Shown: in pieces, positions 1-7,936 of the stretch | Layout of the letters: the number at the start of each line of letters is the position of its first letter | How positions within the stretch are numbered: position 1 is the stretch's first letter | Source of the DNA: Terfezia claveryi | Taxonomy: Eukaryota > Ascomycota > Pezizomycetes > Pezizales > Pezizaceae | DNA: 13,099 nt | Assembly: GCA_015179025.1 (NCBI GenBank) | Contig: WHUX01000710.1 | Coordinates: 1 to 13,099 of the forward strand | Direction of reading: 5' to 3' | Translations under genes and position numbers: made by a program | Notes under the pieces: generated by a model | Databases searched by the model: none | What the model was told of the DNA's origin: nothing | Seen by the model: the letters and a program-made list of their open reading frames with translations, nothing else

Positions 1-1030
1 TATCCCCAATCTATATGCCCGCAGACACAGGCATAGCTAGGTTACGTGAACTCGCCAGAAAACCAGCGGACTTAGCTAATTGCTCTTAGGACTCCGCTAG
101 TGCAGTTCGATAATCCCAATCTATATGCGCAGACACAGGCATAGCAGGTACGTGAACTCGCCAGAAAACCAGCGGACTCTATGTGAATGTATGTCTAATT
201 TGCTCTTAGGACTCCCCCAGTGCAAGGCATAGCTAGGTACGTGAACTCGCCAGAAAACCAGCGGACTCTAGCTAATTGCTCTTAGGACTCCGCAGTGCAG
301 TTCCGATATATCCCAATCTATATGCGCAGACACAGGCATAGCTAGGTACGTGAACTCGCCAGAAAACCAGCGGACTCTATGTGAATGTATGTCTAATTGC
401 TCTTAGGACTCCCCAGTGCAAGACATAGCTAGGTACGTGAACTCGCCAGAAAACCAGCGGACTCTATGTGAATGTATGCTAATTGCTCTTAGGACTCCCC
501 CAGTGCAAGACATAGCTAGGTACGTGAACTCGCCAGAAAACCAGCGGACTCTATGTGAATGTATAGCTAATTGCTCTTAGGACTCCGCAGTGCAGTTCCG
601 ATATATCCCCAATCTATATGCGCAGACACAGGTATAGCTAGGTACGTGAACTCGCCAGAAAACCAGCGGACTCTATGTGAATGTATGTCTAATTGCTCTT
701 AGGACTCCCCCAGTGCAAGGCATAGCTAGGTACGTGAACTCGCCAGATAACCAGCGGACTCTATGTGAATGTATAGCTAATTGCTCTTAGGACTCCGCCA
801 GTGCAGTTCCGATTATCCCCAATCTATATGCGCAGACACAGGCATAGCCAGGTACGTGAACTCGCCAGAAAACCAGCGGACTGTATGTGAAGGCATAGCT
901 AATTGCTCTTAGGACTCCGCAAGTGCACTCCCGAGATATTCCCCATCTATATGCGTAGACATACCTAGGTACGTGAACTCGCCAGCAAATCCACGGACTT
1001 TATGGGAACGCATAGCTAATTGCTCTAGTA
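1..1030. repeat. Satellite-like tandem array, ten units, truncated at the window edge
   Basis: The motif GTGAACTCGCCAG (or a close variant) recurs at 46, 152, 241, 350, 437, 524, 646, 734, 856 and 973, so the spacing is 106, 89, 109, 87, 87, 122, 88, 122 and 117 bp. Two unit types are mixed. Short units of about 87-89 bp run from GCATAGCTAGGTACG through CCAGCGGACT to AATTGCTCTTAGGACTCC. Long units carry an extra block with CCAATCTATATGCGCAGACA. Units 1, 2, 4, 7, 9 and 10 carry the block; 3, 5, 6 and 8 lack it. The last unit is the most diverged and the pattern stops near 1030. The left end is outside the window. No reading frame is maintained, so this is a non-coding satellite or minisatellite. 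Confidence 0.95.
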
Positions 1031-1644
1031 ATAGGCATTGCTAATGGCAGTGGATGACTACATCAGCCAGCAATTGGGTAGCTCTAGGTATGTGCAGTCT
1101 CGCGATATCAGCGTTCTGTTGTTAATAGCTATATGGATATTATTAGATCAAAGCACGGCGATAACGACTTTGCAGACGGCTCAGATCAGGGAACCGCTAG
1201 GATTTTTGGAGGCATATACGCAGGATGAGTTCAAGTGGGATGCATGAGAGAATGGTTCGTTGGAAGTGCATCTATAGCTCAGCTATGTATATAGAAATTC
1301 AAACGTACATAGTTCTTGCAATGTATAGCTGCTATCACCTCCATGCTCTGAGTGCACACAGTGGTTTGCCTATCAGGTAGTTGTGCCAGGGCGTCGATGT
1401 TAAAGACACGCATCACGGCGGCACCTCAGAAAACACGGCGCCAGGGCGGTACCTTCCAAGACATAGCGTCAGAGCTCGTTCCTGATGATTGTGCAGGAAC
1501 GTCAGGGTCAGGTGGAGGACCATGTGGTGCCAGCGTCAGCAGGCAGCCTGTGAAGAGCCGGCGTCGGGGAGACAGAGAAACAGCGGAGAGCGCCGGTAAC
1601 TGGCAGTTTGTCATTAGTGGCACCGAAGGCGTCAGGCGCCATAA
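1031..1644. other. Flank between satellite and copia remnant, no supported gene
   Basis: Two modest open frames lie on the plus strand, 1038-1247 (69 codons) and 1352-1708 (118 codons). I recognise no domain in either. The second is relatively GC-rich, is open on both strands over much of its length, and runs out of frame into the copia Pol remnant. Both are more likely chance frames than genes. This stretch could include internal copia sequence too decayed to recognise. Confidence 0.4.
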
Positions 1645-1818
1645 AGGCAAACTATATTCCTTTGTGATGACCACTATCTACGCCAACAAGTACAAGCAGA
1701 AAAATTAGCTATAACAACTATCCCAGGCAAGGAAAATCCAGCGGATATTCTTACCAAGATTACGCCCATGGTTACCATTAAAAAATGGCAAGACCGGTGG
1801 ATGAGATTGGCAGAGTAG
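1645..1818 (+). pseudogene. C-terminal remnant of Ty1/copia polyprotein (RNase H end)
   Basis: An open frame of 57 codons ends at TAG 1816-1818 and shows the conserved end of a copia-type Pol protein. A histidine-tyrosine-leucine-arginine block (HYLRQQV) resembles the H(F/Y)hRE(Q/R)V segment of copia RNase H. It is followed by NPADILTK, matching the (N/P)ADI(L/F)TK signature close to the C-terminus of copia polyproteins. TAA at 1642-1644 closes the frame upstream. The peptide IFLCDD directly before HYLR resembles the catalytic CDN region, which normally lies a few tens of residues earlier, so an internal deletion is possible. Integrase and reverse transcriptase are not visible, so this is a degraded or truncated copy. 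A polypurine tract and LTR follow directly, as expected at the 3' end of such an element. Confidence 0.8.
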
Positions 1819-1845
1819 AGGAGGGATTGGCAGAGTAAAGGAGGG
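1805..1845 (+). repeat. 20-bp tandem duplication carrying stop codon and polypurine tract
   Basis: GATTGGCAGAGTAGAGGAGG at 1805-1824 is repeated with one change (AGAGG to AAAGG) at 1825-1844. Each copy ends in a purine-only run. The second run abuts the TG that I take as the LTR start, the position where LTR elements prime plus-strand DNA synthesis. Its assignment as the polypurine tract is inferred from position and composition. Confidence 0.7.
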
Positions 1846-2051
1846 TGTAGGAAATACTCTTCCAATACATGTGCAACCATGTGAGTACATGTGCAACCAT
1901 GTGAGTACGTCAACAACATATGGACATAGAGGCATGTGGATAAGAAGGCATATGACAAGCATGTGTGAATACGGAGGAGATATGTATATATAGACTGCTA
2001 GAACCCTTAAAGCAGAGATATAGATCAAGCAAGCAATACATCTCTCTTACA
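1846..2051 (+). mobile_element. Probable copia LTR, about 206 bp
   Basis: The segment starts TGTAGGA just after the polypurine tract and ends TCTTACA, an imperfect terminal inverted repeat (TGTA...TACA with one inner mismatch), as usual for LTRs. A TATA-like stretch, TATGTATATATAG, lies at 1981-1993, in the right part of the LTR where U3 promoters sit. A 20-bp unit with CATGTGCAACCATGTGAG is tandemly duplicated at 1867-1886 and 1887-1906. The 3' boundary is the least certain point; a later CA near 2080 is an alternative. No second LTR is in the window, so LTR identity cannot be measured. Confidence 0.65.
1981..1993 (+). promoter_or_regulatory. TATA-like box inside the LTR
   Basis: TATGTATATATAG lies about 135 bp into the putative LTR, a plausible position for the element's U3 promoter. 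Assigned from sequence and position only. Confidence 0.4.
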
Positions 2052-2777
2052 GATCAATCCCCAATATCTACGTTCATATATCCTAAGATCTCATAATCCT
2101 TACGGATGCCCTCAAGCTCATCGTCAAAGGTAGCACTAGACGACATTGTAGATCAAATACCTATGGTAATTTATGAGTTGTATAACAAACTCTTTGCATC
2201 AGGTTTAAATATATATAGTGCTAATGTCTCAATATCTACCGCGCAAGCTGAGCGGTGAGAGGGAAAGTCACGGTGTGACGTACATTATACAGTCCCAAAC
2301 CAAAAATCTAGGTGCAATTGGTGTATACGGTATACAATCACATACAAAGCAGTTCCACAAGACCAAGAGCGTCAACACTAACCAAGGCTATTGAATGCAA
2401 AGTCCGGTTACGGGTACATAAAGGCCAACAAACCGCTAGATTAGTATAGTACCGGTACCTCCGTATTTGAGAGTCCTCTGCAGGGCCGAAGTGTAGCCTA
2501 GTTATGACAGAGTGGACAGGGCCTAGGGGGCCTCGCTCTTTTCAGCTTTAGTATACGGTCGCAGATATCTCCTGTTGCAGCCCTTCAGAATATATATCGC
2601 TTCCACTTTCAGATAAGATATCAATGTACACACATGGATTGAGAATAATGTTTCATCGTCGCTTTCACCAAGCAACCTGGCCAGTAATAATAGTTTAATG
2701 CATTGTTAGGTGATTGCAATGAGCAAATGCGGCAGTGCAATGCATTGAATGCGACCCCACAGATGCGGCTCTTTAGG
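2052..2777. other. Post-LTR flank with one unrecognised 50-codon frame
   Basis: An ATG frame of 50 codons runs from 2106 to TGA 2256-2258 on the plus strand. It begins with a serine run (MPSSSSSK) and resembles no family I recognise. It starts 54 bp after the putative LTR end, where a gag gene would begin if that LTR were the 5' LTR of another copy, but it lacks the usual copia Gag tryptophan/tyrosine signature. The rest holds only short open frames, and I see no RNA gene in it. Confidence 0.3.
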
Positions 2778-2865
2778 AACCTTGGTGGGTTTTTTTTTTT
2801 TTTTTGAATTTTGAATTTTGGGGGTCTGTGCAACCCGAGGCTATGAGACGGCAACCTTGGTGGGT
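2778..2865 (-). mobile_element. 62-bp poly(A)-tailed retroposon insertion with 13-bp target-site duplication
   Basis: AACCTTGGTGGGT occurs at 2778-2790 and again, perfectly, at 2853-2865. The 62 bp between them (2791-2852), read on the minus strand, start GCCGTCTCATAGCC and end in AAAATTCAAAATTC followed by a run of about 15 A. A 3' poly(A) tail plus a perfect duplication of this length is the signature of target-primed retroposition. The head matches 12151-12164, and the order CATAGCCT, CAGAC, CCAAAA, poly(A) also matches the 3' end of the 616-bp element at 11595-12210. I infer a severely 5'-truncated copy of the same family. There is no coding capacity. Confidence 0.85.
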
Positions 2866-3524
2866 AATTTGCATTTTTTTTATTAATGGTCTATACCCCA
2901 AAGTAATTAAAAGCTTAAGCTTAGGCTGCTATAAAGTGCTTGACAAGCCCATGTCTAAGTTCACACTCTAAGCCTGGCCGAACCTACTGCCCTGTTGCCA
3001 AAAAATTACCGATTCATGAGTGTCATGTCCAACTGGAACTGGAAGCAGGTCGGATTATAAATGAGGGTACTGGATCCATATCGATATATATTGTCAAAGA
3101 GCGAAGCTAAAATTGCTGAGCTGCTATTAACAGATGTTAGGCATGACACAGAATACTAGCTGGCGGGGAGAACGAAAAAAGCCCACGTATAGCATGAGAT
3201 GCACCTTCGTTCAAAACTTCTCCTCGCTGGCTATCACCGGTATCCTACGAATACAGTTTAAAATCCCTAGGCATCGCAGCAAGTATTGTTCGGTTTACGT
3301 CATATAGGGCCAACGACTGGAAATCTCCGTCGACCGTTACCCTGAACCCAGGCTTTCTGCACCCCTCAAAACAGAAAAATCTACATACAGCCCCATACAC
3401 TTGGAATTGGTCACACTCTTCGAGTTATGGGTACTCTAGTAGTTAACACAGTTACAAGCGAGTTTTGCAATGTTGTCTCCAATTCTACCACTCCATTTAA
3501 CAGTATAGCTGGATTGATACCACA
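2866..3524. other. Intergenic, no supported gene
   Basis: A T-rich run near 2874-2884 and short open frames are all that is visible. An open frame on the minus strand at 3411-3611 overlaps the tRNA gene and is not a gene. Confidence 0.4.
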
Positions 3525-3626
3525 GGCAAGATGGCCGAGTTGGTTATGGCGCCAGGTTAAGGATCGCATCCTTAGCACCACATCCTGGTAGGGAAACCTG
3601 CGTGGGTTCAAGTCCCACTCTTGTCA
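3525..3626 (+). tRNA. tRNA-Leu (anticodon AAG) with a 20-nt intron
   Basis: A full class II cloverleaf can be folded. The acceptor stem GGCAAGA (3525-3531) pairs with TCTTGTC (3619-3625), and A3626 is the discriminator base. The D arm is GCC/GGC. The anticodon stem CCAGG/CCTGG encloses TT-AAG-G, then a 20-nt intron (3563-3582), then T3583. The variable arm AGG-GAAA-CCT is long, as in Leu tRNAs. The T arm is GTGGG-TTCAAGT-CCCAC. The intron lies one base 3' of the anticodon, the canonical eukaryotic site, and its ATCCTTA pairs perfectly with TAAGGAT across the anticodon. Internal promoters are visible: an A box (TGGCCGAGTTGG, 3532-3543) and a B box (GGTTCAAGTCC). The mature length is 82 nt before CCA addition. 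It should decode CUU, and CUC if A34 is converted to inosine. Confidence 0.97.
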
Positions 3627-3630
3627 CTAA

Positions 3631-3636
3631 TTTTTT
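3631..3636 (+). terminator. RNA polymerase III terminator of tRNA-Leu
   Basis: A run of six T residues starts five bases after the tRNA 3' end, where Pol III normally terminates. A second T5 run follows at about 3641. Confidence 0.85.
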
Positions 3637-3639
3637 GCA

Positions 3640-5170
3640 CTTTTTAATTAACTCCACTGATTTTGCTCTCGCTATTCAATATTGCTAGGGCCAGCTTTGG
3701 TGGTGCCTTTCCAGCAATCTCGAGCGGGCTGACGTCGGGTCCAGGCTCGCCACGAACTAGATTTAGAATTGAGATTCTCTGCTACAGGTAACGCAAGCTC
3801 AACCGTTGTTGTATGGTATTATTGAATGGTTAAAATGGAGCTGCGCAAAGATTTGCGTGGTTCCAGGAGATTGGTTGTACGATGTATTCGCCGGCTCGAT
3901 GTTCGATGTTAATTCCCAGAAACTTTCGATCTCACTTCTGGATTGCTCTTCTCCCGAACTAGCTTTTTTTTTTTCCTGTTATTAACCTCTGACTTGCTGA
4001 CTGTGAAGGGCACCTCTCAAACCCCATGCCAAAACAAAAAACTGGCCATAGTCAAAATATTTGGGACCGAAAAACTTTCTCGCTCCTGCAAAATTAGCGT
4101 GGATTCGTCTATCCCACCTATCCCTTCAATGAGTCGTCAATTCAACACCTCCTACTGAACTTCAGACGCATAGCATAGCCGTTGGGGTGTGAGATTTCCT
4201 GGTAGGCAGGCATGAAGTTGGAACGTTTGCCGGGTGAGGGGGGACTGAAGGGCCTCTTTGAAATTGATCGGAGGTAAAGAACATATACCGTCCTCAGAAA
4301 TTATACGAAGTTATGCCCTAGGACGAAGGAACGAGAGGTTTTGAGGACGTTCATATATCAGTTTACGCGGTTAGGTGTCATGTGGGGCGACCTGTTGCAT
4401 TCGCTGCAAGTTTTGCACGAAGCAAGCTGCTATCTAAGAGCGGGGTCACTGATGGTAATGGGGAGATTGACATTTGGTTCAGGGGACAATGCTTATCTAG
4501 ATAAAGGATTTCTCGGATGAAGCCTTCAGACAGTGGAATACTAGTTTACGATGTCATACATGCAATACGCGGGTTGATGCAGGACAAGGTCTACAGTGGA
4601 TGAGTAGAGGCGCCTGGAGAAAATTGATGTTGGTGTGAACATGGATTCACCTGACATTCACAGGGTGTGTTTAATTGGGGATCACATACCACCTCCTTAC
4701 TCAAATAGGATGACAGCTGCGGGGTTCTTCTTTGCAACAATAATAATAGTTGTATCAAGAATTCTGGACATTTTTCAAACACAACCTAACTTTGAATAGA
4801 TAGTATACCTATGTCTGGATATCCGCGGATATAAGAGGGGAATTATGGTATACCTCCGGAAGTGAAGGTTAGAAATAGAATGGAAAAGAAAAAGCACGGG
4901 TACTTGCACAAAGGAATTCCGCTTGGAGTGCACAACATTAGGCAATGACAAGTTTGCCTAAACCTAGACCCGTGGATTTTCACACACTATGACACCCGGG
5001 ATCCGTGATGGATACTGTACCTACGTGTACTTCTATCCCTCGCAATCTTTATTTGATTAATTGATCCATTGGGATACGAGGAGGAGAAGAATTAAACCAA
5101 AGAATAAAAATTAAAAAAAGGCTGGATGTACCTAGAGGAAAAAGGGTACAGAGCTCACTACCTAGCCTCC
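3640..5170. other. 1.5-kb intergenic region, no supported gene
   Basis: Open frames are short and none shows a recognisable domain or coding-like composition on either strand. A T-rich run lies at about 3964-3975, but the flanking sequence on either side does not match the retroposon 3' modules found elsewhere in the window. I see no RNA gene here. A short exon of a spliced gene cannot be excluded. Confidence 0.4.
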
Positions 5171-5705
5171 TCATTTCCTCCGATGTGGATGTGACCCCCC
5201 CCCCAAAAAAAGCACCTATTGCAATCCTCACCCTAGCCGTCCCTGCCGCCGATACGAGGTCGAATCGTCAGAGGCTTGCCGGGATTTTATCTCCATTAGT
5301 GTCTTTTTTTCAGCTCGTTTCGGCTTTGATAATGTTCTTGTCAGCCGCCGCCACCCCAACCCCAGCCTCGCCTTTTTTCTGGCCTTCCCTGATGGCATGC
5401 TTCTGTCCGGGTATTGATTGTGCGAACACAGGTGTGAATTTTCCCGAAGCCAGGGGGCCAGGGCTGCTGTTGCCCGTAGATCTAGACCTAATTCGACAGT
5501 GATGCCGCTTTTTTCCAATTTGAAGTTGTTTATTGCTTGGAACGGGGTTGGTTTGTTTTAGGTAAGGACGCCAAGAGGTAAAACTAACGAAACGAAAAGC
5601 CACTGCCAAAAAAAGGCGAGAAGGAGTACCGGTACCGTAGTCTGGCTGCACACATACTCCGGGATTTCGTACTCCGTAGGTGCCAGTAAACAGAGCTAAG
5701 GACAC
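5171..5705. other. GC-richer patch with overlapping open frames, status unclear
   Basis: Frames are open on the plus strand (5185-5502) and on the minus strand (5228-5518 and 5310-5705). None is recognisable. The plus frame begins beside a C-run/A-run homopolymer junction (about 5196-5211) and has one hydrophobic stretch (around residues 36-55). Long frames open on both strands at once are typical of GC-rich non-coding sequence. I do not call a gene. Confidence 0.3.
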
Positions 5706-6337
5706 CTAAACAAACAGGGGTCTAGGTCGTGACACGGTAAGCTACTGTTAGGTGTCAGGGAAAAGGAAAAGGGGGAAGAGACGTGGGCAGGAAATCCATA
5801 TTCTTGCCGTTGAAGCTGAAGGCCCAGCGAGATGCGTGCTTAGCTGAAGTTGTTGCGTGCAATTGCATTCGTTTTATTTTAGGATATTGACGCGATACAA
5901 TTGACATGGTGAACGAATGATCAACGGATGCATAATGCGGGAATTGATCAGGCATTTAGTTGCTTGTCAGCAGGCCTTGAAATCACATGAGAACAAAGAG
6001 GTGCACGATGATTGGCTGCGGTAGCATCACGATAATCATTGACACTGGGATTGACATTTAATACACGCAAGAACACACGGACACATCAAGAGAAACCCAC
6101 ACTCCACACCTCGCCCGCTAGCTCCATGTTTCCCCTAGCCTTTCACATTAAACTAACCCGTAAAAACAACTCCCAAGATATCGGATCGCTAGAATTGACA
6201 TGCAAGAAGATGCTAAACAGATCAGAAAAATATGACTAGAAGAAACAGGATAACCAAAGATGAATATTAGAGAGGCACGGTAGAGGAATTAGGAAGCTGT
6301 TTTGACACCAAAAAAAAGACACAGTAGAAGACGTCAT
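5706..6337. other. Downstream flank of HEX-1, no supported gene
   Basis: Read on the minus strand, the first 100 bases or so after the HEX-1 stop are T-rich, as expected for a fungal 3' UTR and cleavage region, but I see no clear AATAAA signal. The rest holds only short, unrecognisable frames. Confidence 0.4.
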
Positions 6338-6908
6338 TTAAAGCTTGTGGGCCAGGTGAACGACCTTGTAGTCAACAGCCAACTCCTTTCCGTGGTCGGA
6401 AATAACCAATACCCTAACGGCACCAGAGCCCTTTCCGAAGGCCTCCCTCAACTTATTCCAGAGATTTCCCTGGTCAACGACCTCAATCCCTGCTTGATCT
6501 CACCAGACTCGGTCATGGCGACGAGCTTTCCGTCGTCACGGATGTCAATGAGTCTGTACTGCTTGAATACTGGGCCCAAGAGGGAGTGGAGGACAACAGA
6601 TGGAGATGGGTGAGAGACAACACATGGCTCCTCATGGAGTTGCTTGTGAAGAGGTCAACACCGAGGTATCTGTGTTGACCGGTCTGAGCAGAGGTGGTGA
6701 TACGGATGATCTGGCATGGACGGTGTTGGAGAATAACCAAGTCACCAATGCGGATGTGATGGCAAGGGATCGTAAAGGTGGAAGCCTTAGGGGCGTGAAC
6801 AGAGGAGACGTGAGTGGCAGACTTGTTCTCCTTGTGCGCCTTCACTCCATGAGAGGAGCTGGTGGAGTGGGCATAGGAGTCCTCATCGTAGTATTCGTGC
6901 TTGGCCAT
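6338..6908 (-). CDS. hex-1: HEX-1, Woronin-body major protein; frame interrupted by two apparent 1-nt deletions
   Basis: HEX-1 is an eIF5A-derived protein that self-assembles into the crystalline core of Woronin bodies, the peroxisome-derived plugs of septal pores. ATG 6908-6906 has a good context (ACAATGG) after a pyrimidine-rich leader. Residues 1-43 are a variable acidic/His/Ser head (MAKHEYYDEDSYAH). The family signature follows: IPCHHIRIGDL at 47-57, RPCQIIRI at 63-70, and TGQHRYLGVDLFT at 76-88, where eIF5A has its hypusine loop and the modified lysine is replaced by Gln78. One base seems missing at 6646/6645. The next 54 codons (6645-6484) continue the family in another frame with LLGPVFKQYR and LVAMTESGEIKQGL. 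A second base is missing at 6484-6481, and the last 47 codons run from VVDQGNLWNKLREAF to TAA 6340-6338. Corrected, the product is about 190 residues, against about 176 in Neurospora. Uncorrected, it stops at 6513. No GT-AG intron fits either break. It is either a recent pseudogene or a good gene with sequence errors. Confidence 0.93.
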
Positions 6909-6960
6909 TGTATCGGTGATAGGGTAAGGAGGAGAAGTGTGAAGAAGTTTTTTGTCGTGG
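6909..6960 (-). promoter_or_regulatory. Pyrimidine-rich leader before the HEX-1 core start
   Basis: On the minus strand the bases just upstream of ATG 6908 are CT-rich (CTTCTCCTCCTTACC) and end in ACAATGG. This fits the 5' leader of a well-expressed fungal gene starting here. The same tract could be the end of an intron, since CTTAC resembles a branch site and CCAAG lies at 6904-6900, but a splice there does not restore the frame of the upstream open frame with any good donor I can find. Confidence 0.4.
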
Positions 6961-6972
6961 GAGAAGAGTTCT

Positions 6973-7877
6973 TTAACTTGAGTTCGGGTTGTGTTTGATG
7001 TGAATGTCCTTATACTCGTGAGTCTCGTGAGTGGTCTTCTTTGGAACTGGAACAAAGGTAGGCGGGTCGACCGTATAAGAATGTTCGGGTGTGTGTGGTT
7101 CAGAGTAAGGGGTGAGGGCAACCTGGGGTTTATCTACTGTGTAGTGCTCCTCGATTTTGGTGTGGGTGATAGAATGCACTAGTGGCTGGGCAACCTGGTC
7201 GACCACGGTAGTGTGCTTATGCGTGTTGTCTTGGTGGTGGTGGTGGTTGTTGTTGTTGTTGTTGTGCTTGTGCAGATGGACGGAAGGCAGCAAACGCTTG
7301 ACACCGTGGGGCTTAATGGTGCTCTTTGACGAATCCGAGGACGACGAGGATGACGAGGACGTCGAGGAAGTCGAGGACTCAGACGACTTGGAGGAGCCAG
7401 TGTAAGGCCTGAACTCGCTCTCCTTGTGATGCGACTTCGTATGGACTAACGCAAGATGGTGATTATTGCCTTGGTGATGGTTATTGCCGTGGTGACTATG
7501 GCCAGGCAAATGCGGGAGATGGGAGGAGATTTTCTCCTTGATTCTCTCCTTGATGTCGTGTCCGTCAATGTGAAAATGCTTGTGATTTTCCTCGATGTGG
7601 ACGACCTCGACAGGCGGAGGAGGGTGGCTCAAGTGCGTCCCCGAGTGTGCAGAATGCGCAACTGAATGCGCAACTGACTGAGCATCCTCACGAGCAAAGC
7701 TATCATGAGAGTGTGAAGACAGGAGGTGATCCTCACGATGCTCTTGCTCGTGATGCAGAGCGTCAGGCTCAATATGTTGGTCCTTAATGTGCTCCTCGTT
7801 ATGCGTAGACTTGGTTGTCCACGCAGACCGGAGTACACTGGGAGGGATCGGTACTCGAGCGTCAAAATCCAGATTGG
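6973..7877 (-). CDS. His/Ser-rich open frame, probable N-terminal extension exon of HEX-1
   Basis: A frame with no stop spans 7887-6973 (about 304 sense codons). I place its usable start at 7877, after a putative 3' splice site, CTAAC...ATCAG, ending at 7878. The product is low-complexity and strongly biased. An acidic/His part (HHEQEHREDH) is followed by SHPPPPVEVVHIEEN, a possibly helical stretch (DIKERIKEKISS), GHSHHGNNHH, a serine block, HKHNNNNNNHHHHQDN and a Pro/Thr/Val tail ending in NPNSS with TAA at 6975-6973. His-rich heads are known in some HEX-1 proteins, for example in Aspergillus, and this frame lies directly upstream of the HEX-1 core on the same strand. It has no in-frame ATG, so translation needs an upstream exon or the start is lost. 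The join to the core is unresolved. The frame's length and composition make chance unlikely. Confidence 0.6.
7233..7266. repeat. Trinucleotide microsatellite (GTG/GTT) inside the His/Asn-coding stretch
   Basis: Consecutive GTG and then GTT triplets on the plus strand encode runs of His and Asn on the minus strand. Such tracts change length easily by slippage in whole codons, which keeps the frame. Confidence 0.85.
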
Positions 7878-7936
7878 CTGATTTCGGTTAGAATCCCCTG
7901 ACACTTGACTCTAATTAGAGACAAGTGGGATTCTAC
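7878..7936 (-). other. Possible 59-nt intron upstream of the His-rich exon
   Basis: On the minus strand, TTCTAACCGAAATCAG at 7893-7878 has a perfect fungal branch-site core (CTAAC) six bases before the acceptor CAG, typical spacing for a short ascomycete intron. The only nearby donor giving a usual length is GTAGAA at 7936, a weak match to GTRNGT. The acceptor is convincing and the donor is not. Confidence 0.4.

Noticed and set aside
1..1030. CRISPR array
   Set aside because: Repeats are head-to-tail with no unique spacers of constant length, and the genome is eukaryotic.
1352..1708. 118-codon plus-strand gene
   Set aside because: No recognisable domain, an open minus-strand frame over the same bases, and its end overlaps the copia Pol remnant in a different frame.
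2088..2097. CTCATAATCC as a copia primer-binding site based on initiator tRNA-Met
   Set aside because: It is the same sense as the tRNA, not its complement, relative to the Pol remnant on the plus strand, so the orientation is wrong.
5185..5502. 105-codon plus-strand gene
   Set aside because: No domain, starts beside a homopolymer junction, and two minus-strand frames are open over the same bases.
6480..6650. Short introns explaining the HEX-1 frame changes
   Set aside because: No GT donor and AG acceptor lie at the breaks, and the protein matches the family on both sides without missing residues.
6600..6998. 132-codon plus-strand frame
   Set aside because: It is antisense to the HEX-1 core, whose family motifs are on the minus strand.
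7157..7405. Acidic Asp/Glu-rich frame on the plus strand
   Set aside because: It is the exact antisense of the Ser-rich part of the HEX-1 extension; Ser codons read backwards give Asp/Glu codons.
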